Origin: SFWF01 sp045591645
Lineage (GTDB): Bacteria > Bacillota > Clostridia > Oscillospirales > Acutalibacteraceae
Reading direction: 5' to 3'
Length of the DNA: 21,621 bases
Assembly (NCBI GenBank): GCA_045591645.1
Contig: JAZNTG010000028.1
Location: 1-21,621 of the forward strand
Below, piece after piece: positions 1 through 6,785 of this stretch. The stretch's first letter is position 1. Each line of letters opens with the position of its first letter. The notes beneath the pieces were generated by a model. That model made no database searches. It was not told where the DNA came from and saw only the letters and a list, made by a program, of their open reading frames with translations. The position numbers were made by a program, and so were the translations under genes.

Positions 1-36
1 CCGTACAACTTATGCGCTTAAATATTCTTATTTCAA

Positions 37-150
37 TGCCGTAATCTATAGGAAGATGCCATACAGATAACTCGGCAACGATTAAAATACAGTCTGCCCT
101 CGTTGTCGGGTTTTGCCGCTATTTTGTGGCTTTTTACTGTATTTTTATTT
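37..150 (+). ncRNA. Candidate structured RNA or leader/terminator, 3' end
   Basis: No gene is visible in 1-189. On the plus strand, 71-81 can pair with 100-110 (11 bp, two G-U pairs at 72/109 and 75/106). The ten bases at 84-93 are perfectly complementary to 136-145, and 115-119 can pair with 126-130 (5 bp, one G-U at 118/127). The 136-145 arm runs into a T-rich stretch ending near 150, as an intrinsic terminator would. The first two helices cross, so they form a pseudoknot or are alternatives. All three wobble pairs would be A-C mismatches on the minus strand, so the plus strand is the likelier transcript. A further 5-bp pairing (37-41 with 73-77) competes with the first helix. I do not recognise a known RNA family. 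It could instead be the convergent terminator of a gene left of the window, also serving groEL. Confidence 0.35.
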
Positions 151-189
151 TACCACAAAGACTTTATATATTCAAGGGCTTTTTAATAC

Positions 190-1824
190 TTAATACATTC
201 CGCCGCCTGCTGCAGCTGCCTGAGCAGCAGCCTTCGCCTTTGCATCGTCACGGTTTTCCGCAACCAAGGTCTCGGTAGTGAGCACCATAGAAGCAACCGA
301 TGCGGCATTCTGAAGAGCCGAACGGGTAACCTTAGTAGGATCTACGATGCCAGCCTCTATCATATCAACATAGGTTTCGTTGTAGGCGTCAAAGCCAAAG
401 TTCGGCTTGCCCTCAGCAAGGATCCTGTCGATAATAACAGAGCCTTCAAGACCCGCGTTATATGCGATCTGACGGATAGGAGCCTCAAGAGCCTTAAGAA
501 CTATTCTGACACCTGTCTTTTCATCGCCGTCGGTCTCATCAAGCAGAGCCTTTACAGCGCCTATAGCATTGATAAGAGCGGTACCGCCGCCTGCAACGAT
601 TCCTTCTTCAACAGCAGCCTTGGTAGCCGAAAGAGCATCCTCGATACGAAGCTTCTGCTCTTTCATCTCGACCTCGGTAGCGGCACCAACCTTGATTACT
701 GCAACACCGCCTGCAAGCTTTGCGAGACGCTCATTCAGCTTCTCGCGGTCGAACTCAGAAGTAGTAACAGCGATCTGACTCTTTATCTGTGAGGTTCTGT
801 CCTTGATAGCCTCGGGATTGCCTGCGCCGTCTACGATAACGGTATATTCCTTGCCGATCTTTACCTGACGGGCACGACCAAGCTGATGGATACCTGTTTC
901 CTTAAGGTCAAGTCCGAGTTCTTCGGAAATTACCTCTCCGCCTGTAAGGATAGCGATATCCTGAAGCATTTCCTTTCTTCTGTCACCGAATCCTGGTGCC
1001 TTTACACCAACGCACACAAAGGTACCGCGAAGCTTGTTGACAATAATGGTGGAGAGAGCCTCGCCCTCGATATCCTCTGCGACGATAACAAGCTTCTTAC
1101 CTGCCTGAACAAGCTGCTCAAGCAAAGGCAGAACGTCCTGAATAACAGATATCTTCTTATCGGTAATAAGGATGTAAGCGTCATCGATAACAGCTTCCAT
1201 CTTGTCGGTATCGGTAACCATATAAGGAGTAATATAACCGCGGTCAAACTGCATACCCTCAACTACCTCACTGTAGGTCTCTGCAGTTTTAGACTCCTCA
1301 ACGGTGATAACACCGTCGGCTGTAACCTTATCCATAGCCTCTGCAATAAGCTTTCCAATAAAGTTATCGCCTGCAGAAACGGTAGCAACACGTTCGATAT
1401 CCTCAGTACAGGTAACCTTCTTCGAATTTGCAACAACGGTATCTACAGCGGCATCTACAGCCTTCTTGATACCCTTCTTGACGACCATCGGGTTAGCACC
1501 TGCGGCTACGTTCTTCATACCCTCTAAGATAAGAGCCTGAGCGAGTACAGTAGCGGTGGTGGTACCGTCTCCTGCGCAGTCGTTGGTCTTTGTAGCGACC
1601 TCCTTTACAAGCTGTGCGCCTGTGTTTTCATAAGGATCGCTAAGCTCGATCTCCTTTGCGATAGTAACACCGTCATTAGTGATAAGGGGTGCACCAAAGC
1701 TGCGCTCAAGCACTGCATTTCTTCCCTTCGGACCCAGAGTGACCTTTACAGCGTCCGCAACCTTGTCAACACCTGCCTGTAAAGCCTTGCGAGCGTCTGC
1801 ACCGAAAATAATATCTTTTGCCAT
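190..1824 (-). CDS. groL: Chaperonin GroEL (Hsp60)
   Basis: This is the 60-kDa chaperonin subunit. It forms the double-ring ATP-driven folding chamber in the cytoplasm, working with the GroES lid. The 544-residue length is normal. The start MAKDIIFGADAR, the ATP-binding GDGTTT at residues 85-90 and the VAGGGTAL segment near residue 410 are all typical. The C-terminal tail is short, an Ala-rich run ending GGGMY instead of several GGM repeats. The ATG at 1822-1824 has GGAGG 9 nt upstream. The gap to groES is only 16 nt, so the two genes are co-transcribed and share the CIRCE/HrcA heat-shock control. No strong minus-strand terminator follows the TAA stop, although the inverted repeat 84-93/136-145 may serve. 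Confidence 0.99.
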   Translation of the reverse strand: MAKDIIFGADARKALQAGVDKVADAVKVTLGPKGRNAVLERSFGAPLITNDGVTIAKEIELSDPYENTGAQLVKEVATKTNDCAGDGTTTATVLAQALILEGMKNVAAGANPMVVKKGIKKAVDAAVDTVVANSKKVTCTEDIERVATVSAGDNFIGKLIAEAMDKVTADGVITVEESKTAETYSEVVEGMQFDRGYITPYMVTDTDKMEAVIDDAYILITDKKISVIQDVLPLLEQLVQAGKKLVIVAEDIEGEALSTIIVNKLRGTFVCVGVKAPGFGDRRKEMLQDIAILTGGEVISEELGLDLKETGIHQLGRARQVKIGKEYTVIVDGAGNPEAIKDRTSQIKSQIAVTTSEFDREKLNERLAKLAGGVAVIKVGAATEVEMKEQKLRIEDALSATKAAVEEGIVAGGGTALINAIGAVKALLDETDGDEKTGVRIVLKALEAPIRQIAYNAGLEGSVIIDRILAEGKPNFGFDAYNETYVDMIEAGIVDPTKVTRSALQNAASVASMVLTTETLVAENRDDAKAKAAAQAAAAGGGMY

Positions 1825-1840
1825 TGTTATTTACCTCCGA

Positions 1841-2125
1841 TTAATCTACTATAGCGAGAATGTCAGACTGACGGACGATAGAATACTCCTCTCCATCCAC
1901 CTTGACCTCAGTACCTGAATATTTTGCGGTGATGACCTTATCACCAACCTTTACCATCATATCGACCTGATTTCCGTCGACCATTCCGCCGGGACCTACC
2001 GCTACGACCTCGGCAACCTCGGGCTTTTCCTTTGCAGAAGCGGTAAGAATTATTCCGCTTTTTGTGGTCTCCTCGGCTTCAACAGCCTTTAACACCACTC
2101 TGTCAAGTAAGGGTTTGATATTCAT
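1841..2125 (-). CDS. groS: Co-chaperonin GroES (Hsp10)
   Basis: This is the 10-kDa co-chaperonin that caps the GroEL chamber. The protein is 94 residues from MNIKPLLDRVVLK, the family's usual N-terminus and length. It has the mobile-loop region around residues 16-32 (EAEETTKSGIILTASAKEK), a GPGG turn, and the C-terminal SIVRQSDILAIVD. An in-frame upstream start at 2167 would add 14 non-homologous residues and would lie inside the CIRCE operator, so I reject it. The ATG at 2123-2125 has GGAGG 9 nt upstream. It is the first gene of the groESL operon. Confidence 0.98.
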   Translation of the reverse strand: MNIKPLLDRVVLKAVEAEETTKSGIILTASAKEKPEVAEVVAVGPGGMVDGNQVDMMVKVGDKVITAKYSGTEVKVDGEEYSIVRQSDILAIVD

Positions 2126-2157
2126 TATAAATTGCCTCCATACAATAATATAATTAT

Positions 2158-2190
2158 AGATTAGCACTCGAAAGTTCGGAGTGCTAATCT
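2158..2190. promoter_or_regulatory. CIRCE operator (HrcA binding site)
   Basis: This is the classic inverted repeat TTAGCACTC-N9-GAGTGCTAA at 2161-2187. The symmetry extends to perfect 12-bp arms (2158-2169 and 2179-2190). In Firmicutes HrcA binds this element and represses groESL until heat shock. Here it lies directly downstream of the -10 box, over the expected transcription start and in the 5' untranslated region of groES. hrcA itself is not in the window. Confidence 0.97.
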
Positions 2191-2192
2191 AT

Positions 2193-2220
2193 ATTGTATC
2201 CAAATTTTAGTAAAAATCAA
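2193..2220 (-). promoter_or_regulatory. Sigma-A promoter of groESL
   Basis: On the minus strand there is a -35 box TTGATT (2215-2220), a 16-bp spacer and a -10 box TACAAT (2193-2198). The predicted start of transcription falls in the CIRCE arm at about 2186, so bound HrcA would block initiation. The spacing and position support a vegetative promoter under HrcA control. Confidence 0.85.
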
Positions 2221-2247
2221 GTAGCATTTGTTAAAGTTTTAAAAATA

Positions 2248-3144
2248 TTAATAAATTCCTTCGGGGACTATGAGATTTATCTTTTTAGGCACGATCTCAC
2301 ACTTTAAATGATCAGCATAGATTATCTCTCCGTCAAGGCTTATCGGAACGGTGCTATCGGCAAATAATTCAAACTCTTTACACCTGTTCATCGAGCAGAC
2401 GTCGATGCCCTCGTGCTCGCCTCTTTTATAAATACCGACAAGTTTTAGAAAGCGGAATCTTGAAATAGTCTTTATAGCAACACAGTCAAGCTCTCCGTCA
2501 TCAGGTCTCGCTTTGGGTGCGCTTTTATAGCCTCCGCCGTAAACGGGGGCATTTGCGCATATTGCAAAAAGGGCGTTTCCGCTGTAGAACTCCTTACCGT
2601 CGGTCACTACTCTAATATTTATGCCGAGACGGCCCAGTACATTCTTGATAAGAGAGAGATTGTATGCCATACTGCCCGAAACTAACGGCAGTCTTTTAAA
2701 CTTTGTCATTTGGTCGGCAACTCGCGCGTCAAACCCCGCACAGCACTGATTCATACAGTACTTGTCCCCTGCTTTAATCAGGTCGATAGGCATATATGTA
2801 CCGTTCTTCTGTTTAGAAATATCAAGAAACGTTGGCTTAGAATCATATCCGAAATACTTTATAAAGTCATTGGCAGAGCCTATAGGTACAACTCCGATAG
2901 AAGCATTTTCATATCCGACAATGCCGTTCAGCACTTCAAAACAGGTACCGTCTCCACCGCAGGCAAATATTCTGACCTCGTCGCCTGTCTCTGCTTCGGC
3001 TCTCGCCTTCAAAAGAGCATCTCCGTTACCTTCTGTTACGATTATTTTAGCCTCGTTGCCGTAATGCTTTTTAATTTCCTCTGTCAAAACTTCCGTGCTG
3101 TCGAGTTTTCCTGCCGCAGGATTGATGATGTAAACATCTCTCAT
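2248..3144 (-). CDS. Diacylglycerol/lipid kinase family protein (YegS/DagK type)
   Basis: This is a soluble lipid kinase of the DAGK catalytic family (the YegS, BmrU and DgkB group), which phosphorylates diacylglycerol or a related lipid with ATP at the membrane face. The 298-residue length is typical. Visible motifs are an N-terminal IINPAAGK, the nucleotide-binding GGDGT at residues 63-67, GSANDF at 89-94, and a C-terminal part with SLDGE and an EIVP strand. The ATG at 3142-3144 has AGGAG upstream that overlaps the end of the preceding methyltransferase gene (TAG at 3158-3160), so the two are probably co-transcribed. The exact substrate cannot be read from sequence; diacylglycerol is the usual one in Firmicutes. 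No terminator hairpin is visible between its stop and the groESL promoter. Confidence 0.9.
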   Translation of the reverse strand: MRDVYIINPAAGKLDSTEVLTEEIKKHYGNEAKIIVTEGNGDALLKARAEAETGDEVRIFACGGDGTCFEVLNGIVGYENASIGVVPIGSANDFIKYFGYDSKPTFLDISKQKNGTYMPIDLIKAGDKYCMNQCCAGFDARVADQMTKFKRLPLVSGSMAYNLSLIKNVLGRLGINIRVVTDGKEFYSGNALFAICANAPVYGGGYKSAPKARPDDGELDCVAIKTISRFRFLKLVGIYKRGEHEGIDVCSMNRCKEFELFADSTVPISLDGEIIYADHLKCEIVPKKINLIVPEGIY

Positions 3145-3157
3145 TTTTAGTATTCTC

Positions 3158-4276
3158 CTATTTAAAATACATATAAAGCTGGCATTTTATCATTCCGTTA
3201 TAGAGCTTTCTGCGCTTATCGGCGGTCTTTCCGAATATCTTTTCAAAATCATCGTGCGGACTGATCACAAAGTACTTTCTGCCGCCGCCAAGCTCGAAAT
3301 TCTTGCCCATTACACCGTAAAGCTCCTCGGCTTCTTTAATATCCAGAAGGCGCTCGCCGTAAGGGGGATTCGTTATTATGACGCATCTTTCCTCAGGTGC
3401 TTTAAAATCTCGGATATCCGCTCTTCGGACCTTAATATATTTTGAAACACCCGCCTTTGCAGCGTTTTCCTCGGTAAGCCTTACAGCTTCGGGATCGATG
3501 TCAAAACCAACCGCTTCAAAATCGATATCCCTTAGTATCTGGTCCTGCGCACGGCTTCGTTCTTCTCTCCAGACATTCTCGGGGACAAATCCAAACTTTT
3601 CGGCGGCAAAAAAGCGTCTCAGTCCGGGCGCCATTTTCTTTGCCATCATAGCCGCTTCTATAAGAATAGTTCCCGAGCCGCAAAATGGGTCAAAGAGCCT
3701 CGTGTCGGGATAGATTCTCGCTGTGTCACACATAGCGGCGGCTAGAGTCTCTTTTAAGGGTGCCATATTAGACTTTCTTCTGTACCCTCTTTTATGGAGG
3801 CCCTCTCCCGAGGTGTCTATCATCATTGTAACGTGATTTTTAAGAATTGAAAAACGTATCTTAACCTCAGGTCCTGTTTCATCAAACCAAGAAATACCGT
3901 ACTTTGTTTTAAGTCTTTCGACTATAGCTTTTTTTGCTATAGCCTGACAGTCAGGAATGCTGAATAGTGCAGAATTAAGACTGTAGCCGTTGACAGGAAA
4001 TGCATCGGTCTTGTCGATGAAATTCTCCCATGGAAGCTTTTTAACATTCTCAAAGAGTTCTTCAAAGCTCGTTGCTTCAAACTCACCGACATTTATACAA
4101 ATTCTCTCCAAGTATCTTGAGCAGATATTTGCGCGGGCTAAGGTATTGAAGTCTCCCTCAAAGCTTACTCTTCCGTTTTCGGCTTTAACATTTTTTATGT
4201 CCATTCGTCCGAGGTCGCCCGCCGCTATAGACTCTACACCGAAAAGACAGGGGGCTATAAATTTTATATTATCCAT
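3158..4276 (-). CDS. THUMP-domain class I RNA methyltransferase (RlmL/YpsC-like)
   Basis: This is a SAM-dependent methyltransferase of the UPF0020/RlmKL-N family, expected to modify 23S rRNA (N2-methylguanosine in RlmL). Residues about 40-155 form the THUMP region. The Rossmann-fold catalytic part carries DPFCGSGT (196-203), GFDIDPEAV, and the NPPYG motif (303-307) typical of base N-methyltransferases. From the ATG at 4274-4276 the protein is 372 residues, close to B. subtilis YpsC. A TTG at 4286-4288 and a GTG at 4283-4285 lie in frame upstream, but the GGTGA there serves better as the ribosome binding site for the ATG. It follows the fumarase alpha gene by 13 nt. The target nucleotide is inferred from the family, not shown. 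Confidence 0.9.
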   Translation of the reverse strand: MDNIKFIAPCLFGVESIAAGDLGRMDIKNVKAENGRVSFEGDFNTLARANICSRYLERICINVGEFEATSFEELFENVKKLPWENFIDKTDAFPVNGYSLNSALFSIPDCQAIAKKAIVERLKTKYGISWFDETGPEVKIRFSILKNHVTMMIDTSGEGLHKRGYRRKSNMAPLKETLAAAMCDTARIYPDTRLFDPFCGSGTILIEAAMMAKKMAPGLRRFFAAEKFGFVPENVWREERSRAQDQILRDIDFEAVGFDIDPEAVRLTEENAAKAGVSKYIKVRRADIRDFKAPEERCVIITNPPYGERLLDIKEAEELYGVMGKNFELGGGRKYFVISPHDDFEKIFGKTADKRRKLYNGMIKCQLYMYFK

Positions 4277-4289
4277 TTCTTTCACCAAA

Positions 4290-5135
4290 TTATATTACTG
4301 CTGTTTTATGTCTTGTAACGTGACAGCCAATATTCACAGCTACAGGAAGTCCTGCAATATGAGTAGGCGCCGTTTCAATATTTACTGAGAGAGCGGTGGC
4401 TCTTCCGCCGAAGCCCTGAGGTCCTATGCCAAGCTCATTCACACGCTCCAAAAGTTCTTTTTCCATATCGGCATAATAAGGAAGCTTGTTCGGTTCATCG
4501 GTGGGTCTGCAAAGAGCGATTTTTGAAAGCAGAGCGCACTGTTCAAAATCGCCTCCGATGCCCACGCCTATCACCATAGGCGGACAAGGATTACCTGAAG
4601 CATTATTTACAATTTCTAGAACTGCATCTATAACGCCCTGTCTTCCGTGACTGGGTGTCAGCATACGGATACCACTCATATTCTCACTGCCGAATCCCTT
4701 TGGAGCGACCGTTATTTTTATTCTATCTCCTGTTACTATACGGGAGTGAATAATAGCGGGAGTATTATCATTAGTGTTTACACGATTAAGCGGATCACAA
4801 ACAACCGATTTACGAAGCAGACCTTTTTCATATCCTACTCTGACACCTTCATTTACAGCATCGCAAAAAAGATCTCCTGTAATATGTACGTCCTGTCCGA
4901 TTTCAGCAAAAACGACAGCCATTCCAGTATCCTGACAAATAGGTATGTCCAATTCTGCCGCCTTTTCTATATTCTTTTCAATATTCAAAAGTATACTTTC
5001 GGCAAGAGGATCTGTTTCTTTTTTTATGGCTATTTTTATACAGTTGGCGATATCTTGTGGCAATACCTTATTGGCGGCAATACAAAGCTCTGCCACTGTT
5101 TTTGTTATAACTGTGCTTGCAATTTCTCTCATCAT
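4290..5135 (-). CDS. fumA: Fumarate hydratase class I, alpha subunit
   Basis: This is the alpha (iron-sulfur) subunit of the two-subunit class I fumarate hydratase, or the related L-tartrate dehydratase, converting fumarate and malate. Family motifs are PICQDTGMAV, DPLNRVNTNDNTPA, APKGFGSENMS, NPCPPMVIGVGIGG and GCHVTRH. The three cysteines in ICQDTG, NPCPP and GCHVTRH (67, 184 and 271 from the chosen start) are the likely ligands of the 4Fe-4S cluster. I chose the ATG at 5133-5135 (281 residues) because GAAGG lies just upstream; an adjacent ATG at 5130-5132 is possible. A longer frame to 5183 runs through a terminator hairpin and is rejected. The beta subunit gene, normally next to alpha, is absent here. 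The RNA methyltransferase follows instead. Confidence 0.93.
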   Translation of the reverse strand: MMREIASTVITKTVAELCIAANKVLPQDIANCIKIAIKKETDPLAESILLNIEKNIEKAAELDIPICQDTGMAVVFAEIGQDVHITGDLFCDAVNEGVRVGYEKGLLRKSVVCDPLNRVNTNDNTPAIIHSRIVTGDRIKITVAPKGFGSENMSGIRMLTPSHGRQGVIDAVLEIVNNASGNPCPPMVIGVGIGGDFEQCALLSKIALCRPTDEPNKLPYYADMEKELLERVNELGIGPQGFGGRATALSVNIETAPTHIAGLPVAVNIGCHVTRHKTAVI

Positions 5136-5153
5136 AAAAATACCTTCGACATT

Positions 5154-5180
5154 AAAAAAGCGGAAACAAGGTGTTTCCGC
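5154..5180 (-). terminator. Intrinsic terminator after the yabR-like gene
   Basis: A perfect 8-bp stem GCGGAAAC/GTTTCCGC (5160-5167 with 5173-5180) with a 5-nt loop is followed on the minus strand by six T (5154-5159). It lies 9 nt past the yabR-like stop codon. Only 18 nt separate the T run from the fumarase start codon, which leaves no room for a separate promoter between them. Confidence 0.88.
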
Positions 5181-5189
5181 CAATAGATT

Positions 5190-5651
5190 TTATTTCACGC
5201 CCGTTCTGCGGTTACGTTTAGCATCTGGATTTTTTCTCTTTAAATCCGAAAACTTTTCGTCGCTGGTCTGTTTGAATTTGCTCATCATATCTTCGAAAGA
5301 TACAGCTTCTGACTTTTTAGCGGTCCACACATAGGAACCGTCAGGTGCAGCGGGAGGAGTTTTAGGAGTATAGGGCTTACGCTCTTTACGCTCATGGCGC
5401 GCTTCGCGCTCTTTCGGCTCCTGCGCCTTCTTTATGCTGAGATTGATTTTCCCGTCATCATTGATGCCGATGATCTTGACCTTTACCTCATCATTTTCGT
5501 TCACAAAATCTCTGATCTGGTTTACATAGGTCTGAGCAACCTCAGAAATATGTACCATTCCTGTCTTTCCTTCGCCGAGGTCAACAAATACGCCGTAATC
5601 CTTAACGGCGGTAACCTTTCCCTCTACGATTTCTCCCACGGTAAGTTGCAT
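5190..5651 (-). CDS. yabR: S1 domain RNA-binding protein (YabR-like)
   Basis: This is a small cytoplasmic RNA-binding protein with one S1 domain at about residues 4-70 (GEIVEGKVTAVKDYGVFVDL, then GMVHISEV and VKVKIIGIN). The family includes B. subtilis YabR and general stress protein 13. A charged, low-complexity linker follows (about 72-105), then a short C-terminal helix-like segment SFEDMMSKFKQ and a Lys/Arg-rich end. Its position directly after the divIC-like gene matches B. subtilis yabR. The ATG at 5649-5651 gives 153 residues. The AGGAGG is 12 nt upstream, longer than usual. An in-frame TTG at 5670-5672 overlaps that site and is unlikely. The function is RNA or ribosome association by family; the exact role is unknown. 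Confidence 0.88.
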   Translation of the reverse strand: MQLTVGEIVEGKVTAVKDYGVFVDLGEGKTGMVHISEVAQTYVNQIRDFVNENDEVKVKIIGINDDGKINLSIKKAQEPKEREARHERKERKPYTPKTPPAAPDGSYVWTAKKSEAVSFEDMMSKFKQTSDEKFSDLKRKNPDAKRNRRTGVK

Positions 5652-5686
5652 TAGGGTGCGCTTCCTCCTCAAACATAAAAGAACAG

Positions 5687-5974
5687 TTAGTCGATATTCT
5701 TGTAAATTTTTACACCGGGATAACTGTAACCGTTCCGAAGCAGCTCTTTTTCCATGATCTCTTTTTCTGTTCCGTTCTGGAGCAGATCATTCATCTCATC
5801 GACATTAAGCTGCGATTCCTTTATCTGTGCCTCAATCTCAGCAAGCTCCGCTCTTTTTGACTCATACTCTTTATAGAGAGTGCCCACTGACACCAGAAGA
5901 TACAGACAAACAGCCACTACGAGAACACGCAAAACGATACTCTTATGATTTCCGTTAGCTGCCTTAGAACTCAT
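5687..5974 (-). CDS. divIC: Septum formation initiator, DivIC/FtsB family
   Basis: This is a bitopic membrane protein of the FtsB/DivIC family, which joins FtsL and DivIB/FtsQ in the division complex at midcell. The 95 residues comprise a short cytoplasmic N-terminus, one membrane segment (about residues 14-31, IVLRVLVVAVCLYLLVSV), then a coiled coil (about 35-65), and a C-terminal region with the family signature ELLRNGYSYPGVKIY. I chose the ATG at 5972-5974, which has GAGGG 11 nt upstream; a GTG at 5981-5983 sits too close to that site. The start overlaps the end of yabQ by 11 nt, suggesting translational coupling. The yabP-yabQ-divIC-yabR order is the same as in B. subtilis. Confidence 0.9.
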   Translation of the reverse strand: MSSKAANGNHKSIVLRVLVVAVCLYLLVSVGTLYKEYESKRAELAEIEAQIKESQLNVDEMNDLLQNGTEKEIMEKELLRNGYSYPGVKIYKNID

Positions 5975-6458
5975 TAGTGACACTTCCCTCTGTATTATTT
6001 GTTTCAGTATACACTAACTGCTCTTGCATTTTCAACCTTTTTTTCTTATAATTTTTAACTTTTTTCAAAGTTTTTCGCATTTTACGATATATTTTCAAGA
6101 ATATGCCTCTCGCCGCGACAAAAATACGTGAAGCAGTACCCTTAATTAGCTTTATCATCCATACTGATAGTTTTATATATAATCTTGAAAAAAGCTTCTT
6201 AAAAAACCAAAAACCGATAAGAATACCGATTATAACATAGCCTCTCACTTCCCCGTTTGAGCGTACAAGCAAAAAACAGAAGGTAGTAAATCCTGCAAAG
6301 GCAAAAAACACAAGGTCATTGATCCAGACCCCTAAGCCCTTGATACCGTCGGCTATGCGAAAAGCCTCCAAGGTAAAAAACACCAATGCGAAAAAACCTC
6401 CCAGGGGAAGGCTTAAAAGAAAGCTTAAAATCTGATTGCCGAGGTCAATTTCCCACAT
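5964..6458 (-). CDS. yabQ: Spore cortex biosynthesis protein YabQ
   Basis: This is a multi-pass membrane protein required for spore cortex formation in B. subtilis, where it localises to the forespore outer membrane. The 164 residues include three or four hydrophobic stretches in the first 90 residues (about 9-30, 45-63, 72-87). A strongly basic C-terminal half follows (KIYRKMRKTLKKVKNYKKKR near 122-141). The N-terminal region with LSLPLGGFFALVF and DLVFF is typical. Only 3 nt separate it from the yabP stop, and I see no good ribosome binding site before its ATG, so it is probably translated by coupling to yabP. Its 3' end overlaps the divIC start. Family assignment rests on membrane pattern plus synteny. 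Confidence 0.88.
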   Translation of the reverse strand: MWEIDLGNQILSFLLSLPLGGFFALVFFTLEAFRIADGIKGLGVWINDLVFFAFAGFTTFCFLLVRSNGEVRGYVIIGILIGFWFFKKLFSRLYIKLSVWMIKLIKGTASRIFVAARGIFLKIYRKMRKTLKKVKNYKKKRLKMQEQLVYTETNNTEGSVTNEF

Positions 6459-6461
6459 AAA

Positions 6462-6737
6462 TTATTTTTTCAGTCTGCGGAAAAAGCCGCCCTTGCCGCC
6501 GTCATCATCGCTGTATACTAAAGCAATGATCTTTCCGTCAATATCAATATCTCCGCTTGTTGTACTGAAGGAGCCTATGTGAAGGTTTTCTCCCTTGACA
6601 GTAAGCGAGCCCATAACCGTTTTTAGGACGACAGTCTCATCCTCAAAACCGATGACATCTGTGACTCCTGATAAATTTAGCTTTTTTCTTTGCTCGATTA
6701 TAATATTATGAGCGCGCGCGTTCATTTGTTCAGCCAT
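6462..6737 (-). CDS. yabP: Sporulation protein YabP
   Basis: This is a small soluble protein of the YabP/YqfC family needed for sporulation and found in the mother cell with YabQ. The 91 residues contain the family core: HNIIIEQRKKLNLSGVTDV near residues 10-27, then GFEDETVVLKTVMGSLTVKG and LHIGSFSTTSGDIDIDG. A Gly- and Lys-rich tail ends the protein. The ATG at 6735-6737 is preceded by a GGGTGG ribosome binding site that lies inside the 3' arm of the rqcP terminator hairpin. An internal ATG at 6723-6725 is a weaker alternative. In B. subtilis this gene is transcribed by sigma-E, but I could not find a convincing sigma-E promoter upstream here. Confidence 0.93.
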   Translation of the reverse strand: MAEQMNARAHNIIIEQRKKLNLSGVTDVIGFEDETVVLKTVMGSLTVKGENLHIGSFSTTSGDIDIDGKIIALVYSDDDGGKGGFFRRLKK

Positions 6738-6784
6738 AATAAAAAAACACCACCCGTAAATATTATTTCAACGAGTGGTGTTTT
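6737..6784 (-). terminator. Intrinsic terminator after rqcP, overlapping the yabP ribosome binding site
   Basis: A 14-bp stem (6771-6784 with 6744-6757, one G-U pair) and a 13-nt loop are followed on the minus strand by T-rich sequence. The hairpin starts one base after the rqcP stop. Its 3' arm holds the GGGTGG that acts as the ribosome binding site of yabP, so the structure could both end transcription and hide that site. Confidence 0.88.
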
Positions 6785-6785
6785 A

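Noticed and set aside
886..1527. A 213-residue plus-strand open frame inside groEL
   Set aside because: It is antisense to the highly conserved groL gene, has no recognisable domain, and its composition follows from the opposite-strand codons.
2126..2167. N-terminal extension of GroES by 14 residues
   Set aside because: It would start inside the CIRCE operator, has no ribosome site, and adds sequence not found in GroES proteins.
4647..5186. A 179-residue plus-strand open frame opposite the fumarase gene
   Set aside because: It is antisense to a conserved enzyme and crosses the yabR terminator; there is no ribosome site or domain to support it.
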